A stretch of 64,000 nt of DNA, taken from Hetaerina americana (Eukaryota; Arthropoda; Insecta; Odonata; Calopterygidae). Within the stretch, counting starts at the first letter, position 1, and each line of letters begins with the position of its first letter. Below are positions 56,985 through 64,000 of this stretch, piece after piece. Where the stretch lies: assembly GCA_022747635.1 (NCBI GenBank), contig JAKTNV010000009.1, positions 28,745,622-28,809,621 of the forward strand. The letters are read 5' to 3'. The translations under genes were made by a program, and so were the position numbers. The notes below the pieces were generated by a model. That model did not search any database. It was given only the letters and a program-made list of their open reading frames with translations, and was not told where the DNA came from.

Positions 56985-58330
56985 GTTTCATTGTGTTTAA
57001 CACCAAGTAGATTACAATTTTCTATTAAAGGAACTGATTCGAATGCAAAACTCGAGTTCAGTATGATGGTACTTGTATTAATTCCTACCCTATTTGTATG
57101 TATGTGGTCTTTTTCAAATCCTTCATGAAAAATACGTTTGAAAGGTGCTTTTAGGACTTGGTAGAGGGAAAGTTATCAAATGATATATAAAATTTAATTC
57201 CAATTCCAACACCATTTCGGCCAAGACGTTGTTGCCATGTTTGGTAACAGGGCGCAGAGGTGTAGAAATCAAGAATATTTAGTTTTTAATTATCGAAACC
57301 CAATTTTTTCCGCTTTATATCGCTCACTTACTTAAGTATTGTAGATTTCACAAGGGAGATTATATGCTTAATCAAAAAGGCTCTTACCATCTCACGAGAC
57401 ACTCCGGTGTATTGCTCAATCTTCTGTGGAATTGTTTGACTGAGTATCATGTTTTTGTAGTTTCTCTTGAAGCGTTTTCACCGTAGGCAATATGCATGTA
57501 TGGAATTTGTTAAAGCAGTTTATGGAGGTCCATTATCAGCTGTTTACCAGTCCAATAAAAATTAATGTAGATTCTAATGACATAATAAAAGTATCAAGCC
57601 ACACATCGAGTTGCATCATGACTCGTTCTAAATTGCAAGAATTTTTCAGTTATATTTTCTGAAGAATTCCTTCAATTATACATTATGTTATAATTCTCAT
57701 TGAACAAAAGTAATACTGTGATAATACCACGCCAGTATTTCAGTCTCCGCTGAAGGGGAGAAAGGTAAATAAGCCCTGAAGCGTTCCAGTGGGAGCACTT
57801 ATCCACGAGGGCCGGGATGATGCGTAAGCTGGTTCCTTTCGAGGAACTTTTCAGAAAAGGGAAGGCTTTTGCATCACCTTTGCTCTCTCTTATCCCTCGT
57901 TACCCCGAACTTCGCTTCTCCCCCTTCTCCTCCCCATATCCCATTCCAAAGTCGTGCCGACTACCCACCTCCCCATTCTCCCTGACCATTCAAACTCCCC
58001 CACCCCTTCCTGCCCCAACCCACCCGAGGGTAGAACGACGGGAGGAGTGGAGAAAGAGACAATCTTTTGGATCGCGGCCATTTCCTCGGCACACTCCACC
58101 GTAATAGACTGCGAAAAGCATTCGGGAATGGAAAAAAAGGGATTCATTGCCATCTCGAATAATCGAAACCCTTCCGAGCTTTTGATTTATGCCAATACCC
58201 TTCCTCCTCTTGTACATTCGTGTGTGATGAGCACATATATATAAAGAATATGTATATCTATTCATATATAAGCATATATATATATAGAAATATACACATG
58301 CATATTTATATAAAAATAAACATATATGCA
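56985..58330. other. Noncoding stretch
   Basis: The block 57770-58160 is GC-richer with C-rich runs; its frames are not recognisable. Nothing else is seen. Confidence 0.45.
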
Positions 58331-58334
58331 TATA

Positions 58335-58447
<113 letters not shown>

Positions 58448-58449
58448 TT

Positions 58450-58712
58450 AAACAGAAAAGGAAAAAAACAAAAGAAAAAAGGCTCACTCTTAATGTTTCC
58501 GTGTTTCCAACCTCCTTTTATTATGATAGGTGTAGCTTGGTTACAGCTCCTCTAAAACTGATGAAAGTGACTGGGACCGCTGGGAAATATTAAAATTGTT
58601 TCCTTCTTTTTTGTGTGCTCCTTTTCTGTGGGTGTTATTTCTTTTCTGCGTGAGCACCTAGTAAGCAAACTCCACATTGGAGGACTTTATTTAAAATTAT
58701 ATACGTATATAT
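58450..58712. other. Noncoding spacer
   Basis: No recognisable feature before the SINE2 copy. Confidence 0.4.
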
Positions 58713-58714
58713 AT

Positions 58715-58967
58715 AAAGGTTTGGTAGGAGATTGTAGAATTCACTCAGTACTAAATCCGACGGCATGTGAAATTCACACATCAGGGTAGGATTTTGAAAT
58801 TCAGTCATCACATCCCTTTGCCGGTTATGGTTTCCTAGGAAGATCTGGGACCCGAAAAATCACATAGCTTGGGTGAAGCTGCAAATGCCCAGACAGACTT
58901 GCTTGGGATTCGAACCCGGGCCCTCGGGTCAGTGGTCCAACGCTCTACCCCTGTACTACCTCGACCC
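58715..58967 (-). repeat. SINE2 copy, minus strand
   Basis: The minus strand begins GGTCGAGGTAGTACAGGGGT with AGAGCGTTGGACCACTGACC (A box) and GGTTCGAATCCC (perfect B box). The body (AACCGGCAAAGGGATGTGAT, TTCACATGCCGTCGGATTTA) aligns with 28888-29153. It stands head to head with the plus-strand copy at 59052, across a TA array. Confidence 0.82.
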
Positions 58968-58974
58968 ATATGTT

Positions 58975-58986
58975 TATATATGTGTT

Positions 58987-59030
<44 letters not shown>

Positions 59031-59041
59031 TATATTTATAC
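58975..59041. repeat. (TA)n between inverted SINE2 copies
   Basis: A TA array with ATGT/TACA edges separating the two SINE2 heads. Confidence 0.9.
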
Positions 59042-59051
59042 TTGTATTCGT

Positions 59052-59274
59052 GATAGTCCAGGGGTAGAGCGTTGGACTACTGAGGGCCCGGGTTTGATAT
59101 CCAAGCATGTCTCTCTGGGCTTGCCCAGCTTCACCCGAGTTGTGTGACCTTTCAGCGCTTTCAGGGCTCACGGTTGTCGCCCCACAACCATGATGCGTGA
59201 ATTTGACTAGCCATCGACCTTAGTGTTGGGTGGGCCTAACAAGCCGACCTTCGGGTTGATGTGTTTATGGTTTA
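59052..59274 (+). repeat. SINE2 copy, plus strand
   Basis: Starts CCAGGGGTAGAGCGTTGGAC, with CCCGGGTTTGATATCC as the B box region, and ends CCGACCTTCGGGTTGATGTG plus TTTATGGTTTA. Together with the minus copy it could fold into a long hairpin. Confidence 0.82.
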
Positions 59275-59282
59275 TGCATTAT

Positions 59283-59344
59283 TGCTTTTGTATGTACATA
59301 TTATATACATGCATACATGTATATAATATGTACATACAAAAGCA
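59283..59344. repeat. Perfect 29-bp hairpin
   Basis: Bases 59283-59311 (TGCTTTTGTATGTACATATT and on) are the exact reverse complement of 59316-59344, with loop CATA. It directly follows the SINE2 end and precedes CA/TA repeats. Confidence 0.9.
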
Positions 59345-59374
59345 TGTACAACAAAAGCAAAAGTACAACATGAT

Positions 59375-59375
59375 T

Positions 59376-59446
<71 letters not shown>

Positions 59447-59531
59447 TATTAAAAAAATATATTAAGGGATTCTACCCCTTTCCCTTTAATCTTTAGTCTT
59501 TAATATATATGTATATATATATATATATATA
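59375..59531. repeat. (CA)n and (TA)n arrays
   Basis: CACACACACACACACA at 59376-59393 continues into TA to 59442; a second TA run lies at 59500-59531. Confidence 0.9.
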
Positions 59532-59607
59532 CAGGGTCGCACCCAAAAGTGGTAGCACCCCTCTCCGCCAGAGAAAATCAGTCCCACCACTTTTGGGTGC
59601 GACCCTG
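59532..59607. mobile_element. 76-bp mariner-type MITE
   Basis: Perfect 22-bp inverted repeats (CAGGGTCGCACCCAAAAGTG plus GT at 59532-59553; complement at 59586-59607) enclose 32 bases and are flanked by TA on both sides. The CAGGGT start and TA flanks are those of mariner/Tc1 elements. It has no coding capacity and would need transposase in trans. Confidence 0.88.
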
Positions 59608-59611
59608 TATA

Positions 59612-59825
59612 GTCATAATGAGCTTTAGTCTCCCATTCAAAATTATTTACTTTTTCCGACTCTTACATTACTTAAGTTTGAAAGAATGTACCAATCTCAG
59701 AGCATTCATGAAAATACACAGACCGAAAGCACTCCATTTAAAAATTTCATGAATACATGTTATTCGTTTGCCTCTTTTTTAAAGATGATACAGATATTAA
59801 TGGATTTATATATTAGAAATCCTCC
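59612..59825. other. Noncoding spacer
   Basis: Nothing recognisable. Confidence 0.4.
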
Positions 59826-59829
59826 ATCG

Positions 59830-60500
59830 ATCTAGAAAGTGTTTTGGAAGAATATGGCGGAGTAGATGTGGCCTAAGATGAAAGGTTATGATAGGCGAAG
59901 GTGTTTTAACAAAGAGGATAAAGCTGAGAATGATTTTGATAAAGAGAGATTTTGAGTGAGGCAGTAAATTAGTAGAGATTATATACGAGATATAGGAAAA
60001 GTTATTTGATAGGGAGCATTGTATTGCATAACTTTGTTTGAAATAACATTGTATGAAAACTTTGTCATTTATGCGAGAGGATAAGTGTAGTTTGGAGGAT
60101 GTTGAGATGCGGGTGTTGAGAAGATTAAAAAAAGTAAAATGGACGGGAAGGAAAGCGATCGAGGAAGTATTTTGAATCGTTTGGCAGAGGAGAAAGGATT
60201 GTCGGGAGAACTTCAAATGTTGCGAGAAAATTAGATGCGGTGCATTTATTATGGCGGTGAAATTTTTGAGACTGGGATAGAGAATGTTAGGAAAGCGAGG
60301 CATGGGAGGAAAAGGTATCGGTACGTATGCTTGGCGGAATGAAGGGAGGCAAAAAGTTAACTGATATAAAAGAGGGTCAATTGCATGTAGTGTAGTGTGT
60401 CAGGTTGTCGTGGTAGGTGAGGCGTATAAGTCTGGAGGTCAACATGTGAGCGTTCAGCCACGACATACTTTATGCGGTAGACTATCAATAATTATATAGG
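59830..60500 (+). pseudogene. LINE-A C-terminal remnant
   Basis: LEDVEMRVLRRLKKVKWTGR then KAIEEV at 60095-60170 match the LINE-A motif 'FEMWVLRRMEKVKWTEKKTNEEV'. AEEKGLSGELQMLREN and, later, the GMKGG-type end follow in other frames. The tail GCGGTAGACTATCAATAATT at 60475 recalls GGTAGATTACCTATAATTA at 41020. The frame is broken throughout. Confidence 0.65.
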
Positions 60501-60504
60501 TATA

Positions 60505-61325
60505 TTTTGTTTTCCGCACATTTATGTTGGAACTGCACCTGCAAATATCCGTCCTGTATCCTCTAAGTTTTATGCAAAGATACTCAATGTAGGAAAGCTG
60601 GCGGACCACCGGCTAATGACTGTGTGATTATGATGGCTCAACAATTCTATCCCCATTTCCCTCCCCCGCAAATAGGTCAACTGGTTGCCCTGATTTCCAC
60701 CCTCGTCCTCCCCAGCTACCGGGCTCGAGCGTGAGGAGGAATAAGGGCGTGGAAGGGGGTGCAATGAGTAATGACCTTTCACTTTTGGATATTGAGGTAG
60801 CGGAGGGGGTAACCGAGGGTTGAAGTGCATTGCGGTCATCATGACTTCATTGGTCAACGCATTCAGGAAATTGCGTTACACATTTCTCATTCGGAAGGGT
60901 GCGGTGGTGGGACACCCCTAAAGAGGGGAGAGTTAACGTTGTTAAGCCATTCCTGATTGTTTTCCTGCGGAAAGCGTACGTGGTATCCGATTGAGACCAG
61001 ACACGATGGGAGGTAGGGGGAAGTGTTGGACGTCGACCGGGAGGCCGATACGGAACCCCGTTCATTATATGAGCCTAATCTCTTTACAGTTGTCTCATGC
61101 AGTTGAGAAGAAGGACGATCCTTCATGCAGATTTAACTTAGGGAATTTTTCCAAGGAATATTTATATTATTCAGAATTATTATTTTCAAACTAATAAGTG
61201 AACATTTAACCACGTTCTGATTTAAATGGTTATTATGTACTAATCGGTAAAAAAATAAATCAATATCCTACGTAGGCAAAATGGAATTAAAGTGGAGTGT
61301 TGATTAATATATTGTAACATGCCCG
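60505..61325. other. Noncoding stretch, GC-richer part
   Basis: 60590-61080 is less AT-rich than its surroundings, but frames there are unrecognised and no splice pattern stands out. Confidence 0.4.
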
Positions 61326-61329
61326 TTTG

Positions 61330-61495
61330 CATATTAGGTAGAGTGTTCACCGGTTGACCGGAGGGTCCCGAGTGTTGCATTACTTAAGTTTACTTGCTGG
61401 GAATCCTTAAGGATTCAAAAGGTTGCTGTTAAGAACTTCTCTCATATTTGACTGAATGTGCAAATTTCACCCGCCTTGTTGCTTAGTTCATATTT
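61330..61495 (+). repeat. Decayed SINE2 copy
   Basis: AGGTAGAGTGTTCACCGGTT, CCGGAGGGTCCCGAG, CTGGGAATCCTTAAGG and GTGCAAATTTCACCCGCC occur in the same order as in the better SINE2 copies at 28888 and 58715. Confidence 0.5.
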
Positions 61496-61499
61496 ATCT

Positions 61500-62535
61500 C
61501 TAGCCTCACTCATCAGAATTAATCTAAGAGCTTTTTAATGTGGACGATTGAAGGAAAGGAGTCTTATCATATTGAGTAGATTATATTCTAAACTCTTAAT
61601 AAGATGGGACTCCTTAATTTAGTATCTAAATGTTACCGAACTAGGAAGAATAATCGAAACTAGTGTTCCAGAAAAGGACAATCACAATCGGCCCGAAAAG
61701 CTTCGTACTCTTTATCATGATGAATTAGATTCAAATCGCATTTATATTTATGCATTGAATCAAAATCATATTAGTGTTAAGGAATTAATACAAATCGGAA
61801 ATTGGAACCGAAATAATCGATTTCAAAATTGGAATGAATGGAAATCTCTCGCTTACCGCCCCAAAAACGGGATTCCCTTCTTTTCAACGGGTCCCTGCTC
61901 TTTCCCCCGGGCCCTCCCTTTGCACCCTCTGCATCGATATCGCATCTCTCGCACCCATTCTTTTCATATTCCCGATGGCAAGTCCCTCGCCCTTTTTTCC
62001 CTCCCCGTCGCGATAGCGATAGGGTTTTAGTAGCAGGAGCGGGCGAAGGGGCAGCGGAAGGGTGGAAGAAGGGTAGGGGGATGAGGGCGAAGGGGCCTAT
62101 GGTAAGGATTTGAGTGAGGGAAAGGGATTCGCAGTATAAGAGGGGAGGGAGGACGACAGCGGAAGGGAATGCGAAGGGATGCTCAAGAGGAGGAACGAGG
62201 AGTGGAATGAGGAGAAAAAAAGATTGAGAATGCGGGAAAGTGAAACGGTTTTCGGAATTCGGTAGGTCAAACGGCTGCGACGTGCGTGTGGATAGTTAAG
62301 TGTTGTTTTCTTCGGCAACTGTTTGGCAGACCGAAGAAACCCGCTTGTCGTTTTCGGTCGGGAATCAGGAGAGCTAGCAAATATTACTGCTGATATTATC
62401 CGTACTTTTATTGAAGAAGAATTTTGCTAGTGTATCTACGCATTGACTTCATTATGTGATATATACTATGCAAGTTATTGGTTGTACAATAATCATTTGT
62501 TTCGTCACGGTATTTGTCTTCATTGAATGGAAAGG
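61500..62535. other. Noncoding stretch
   Basis: The plus strand at 62020-62230 is G- and purine-rich, and 61850-62000 is C-rich; frames there are low-complexity. No gene is recognised. Confidence 0.45.
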
Positions 62536-62541
62536 TGAAGG

Positions 62542-62850
62542 GCATCGAGAAGGTGCGGTGGCTATCGTACTGGCTTCTCACCCAGAGGGCCCGGGTTTGA
62601 ATTCCGGCGGCGTCGAATAATTTTCAATGGTACGTATATCGATCCCTACTTGCGGTGCTTTACGGAGGGTACTTTGAGTGAGTACGCCATCCGTCAGATG
62701 GGACATTAAGCTGCGGACTCCATGGCGCCTTTCTTTAAGAGTAGACCAATGCCGACGCCGGGTTTCTCTCTGCCCTCCACCCTTTCCCGTCCGTCCCTAG
62801 TGGCGCGAATGACCTTAGCTGTCGGTCACCTCCCCTAAATACTACTACTA
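62542..62850 (+). repeat. SINE1 copy
   Basis: Starts near AAGGTGCGGTGGCTATCGTA (A box region), with CCCGGGTTTGAATTCCGG as the B box, and ends GTCGGTCACCTCCCCTAAAT plus ACTACTACTA. It aligns along its length with 18491-18785. Confidence 0.85.
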
Positions 62851-62929
62851 GGAAAGGTAACATGGGTGTGGTGTACCGAGAAATGGATCATCTATCAGGA
62901 AATATAAAGGAAAAAATCTTTTAACTATA

Positions 62930-63382
62930 CTGATATAAGTCAGCAAAATCATCAATTGACCCAGTAAAAATAAAAGAGAGATTGAAATAAAACATGCAGC
63001 AACTGTATTGTAAGAATATTAAGCCAGAAAGTTTTGGCACAGAAAGAGAAAATGACCTCGATTTGATTCAAACATACTTTATGGCGAGATAGAGAGAGAA
63101 TTAAGGGAATTTAAATCATATGCTTGAGATTCTGGGGGGATAGATAATCTTCCCATGGAACTACTAAAGGGTTTACGAAATGTGAACGATAGATTTTTTA
63201 CGGAATAATTTGTAGTATTTATCAGAGAGGAATTTGGCCGGAAAATTTCGTCGTGTTTCTTCCTATTCCAAAAAGGGAAGGGCAGCCATATGTGGGGGCT
63301 AGAGAACAATAAGTTTGGTTTCGCATGCAGGTAATGAAATACTCGAGGTCATCAATAAAAGGATGGAGAGTAATGAAGTGGA
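62930..63382 (+). pseudogene. LINE-A reverse transcriptase remnant
   Basis: Frames read RELREFKSYA, GIDNLPMELLKGL, then YQRGIWPENFVVFLPIPKRE. This parallels the N-terminal RT region 'AIxELKxxKAPGxDNIPxEL...IYxxGxWPExFxxxxxxPIPKK' in the right order. NKFGFACR and the following part are in other frames. SINE1-like sequence starts at its 3' side. Confidence 0.55.
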
Positions 63383-63394
63383 GAACACTCAAAT

Positions 63395-63600
63395 TGGAGT
63401 ACGCGGTCCAGCGTATGGGACGTTGGACTGTGGAATACTTGGATCCTCTCTTTAATACACGAGGCTGTTGCCGGTCCCGCGTTTCCCTCCACCCTGTCTT
63501 CTCCCAATCACTGAAAATATCCGACCTCTAATGAATTCATACTTATCACTTATGGGGGAAAAATACTTCATCTGTCGTTCGCCTCCACTAATAACTTAAG
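63395..63600 (+). repeat. Decayed SINE1 copy
   Basis: TGCCGGTCCCGCGTTTCCCT followed by CCACCCTGTC, and near the end CTGTCGTTCGCCTCCACTAA, correspond to GCCGACGCCGGGTTTCTCTC and TTGTCGGTCGCCTCCCCTAA of the copy at 18491. Confidence 0.55.
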
Positions 63601-63604
63601 ACTG

Positions 63605-64000
63605 GTTTATGCTTGAATCGCTGAGTAAAAATCTGTGACGTAATACAACCCGCAAAATAATTTTTATCGATTTGAAAGTGTTAAGGTTTAAGGTCAAAGT
63701 TTCAAGCTTTAAGGATAAGTATAGGGTCACAGATTCTGAAATCAATTCTCTCGCCAAAGATCTAATAACATTTCGATTTAAGCCAGTGAAAATGGAAGAT
63801 ATTTTGCGTTTTCTAAAAATACAGGATGAGAGTTGATAACATTAATTCTAATCTTTTAGTTTCAGTCTATCATTTCAATGGAGTGATGATTATTTGATAG
63901 TTTTCACCACTTTGTGGCTATTGAAAATCATTAGCCAAGTCATTGAATTTTATTATACATTTTTAATTTTCTTTGGTATTGGCCGTTTGAGTTAGGTTTT
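63605..64000. other. AT-rich noncoding stretch
   Basis: Nothing recognisable up to the window edge. Confidence 0.5.

Noticed and set aside
57400..57600. Possible transposase HTH (FVKAVYGGPLSAVYQ on plus; KIEQYTGVSREMVRA on minus)
   Set aside because: Both matches are short, lie on opposite strands and have no supporting motifs or inverted ends.
58880..58967. Possible tRNA gene
   Set aside because: A and B boxes are good, but there is no acceptor stem pairing, and the sequence continues as SINE2 with other copies in the window.

Overview
The window looks like AT-rich nuclear DNA from an arthropod, probably an insect with a repeat-rich genome. Four things point that way: mariner (DD34D) transposons, decayed non-LTR retrotransposons, tRNA-derived SINEs and long (TA)n arrays, plus one exon of a SoxB-type HMG-box gene with a eukaryotic splice donor. 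I see no operons, ribosome binding sites, CRISPR arrays, rRNA or genuine tRNA genes. The species cannot be named from the sequence alone. The labels LINE-A, LINE-B, SINE1, SINE2, SINE3 and repeat D are mine, given to families seen more than once here.

Layout. Positions 0.5-3.8 kb hold two decayed mariner pieces, two LINE-A remnants and a hairpin. An internally deleted mariner lies at 7.37-8.39 kb. At 9.23-11.26 kb is a decayed LINE-A copy on the minus strand with endonuclease, reverse transcriptase (RT) and C-terminal segments. From 11.3 to 18.5 kb I find only noncoding sequence. SINE1 is at 18.49 kb and a 55-bp perfect inverted repeat around (TA)n arrays at 19.95-20.43 kb. The best LINE-B copy runs 21.57-24.66 kb (minus). 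More LINE-A, LINE-B, SINE3 and SINE2 pieces run from 24.69 to 29.15 kb, followed by about 4.7 kb with no recognisable feature.

The only host gene part I can support is the SoxB HMG-box exon at 34.14-34.39 kb (minus), inside a GC-rich island of about 33.9-35.7 kb. The next exon, coding the end of the HMG box, was not found, so the neighbouring unique sequence at lower coordinates is probably intron. A rearranged mariner whose two ends are both copies of the 5' end lies at 36.23-37.55 kb. A fold-back element with a perfect 50-bp palindrome is at 39.27-39.47 kb. A mariner with an intact 357-residue transposase frame is at 43.17-44.50 kb, among TA-tailed repeats.

The rest is repeat-rich noncoding DNA: a 557-bp deleted mariner of another lineage at 48.51 kb, a CpG-rich promoter-like patch near 51.8 kb, a head-to-head SINE2 pair across (TA)n at 58.7-59.3 kb, a 76-bp mariner-type MITE at 59.53 kb, and LINE-A and SINE pieces to the end. 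The strongest relationship between elements is the mariner group: the intact copy could supply transposase in trans to the deleted and mirrored copies, which keep near-identical ends.
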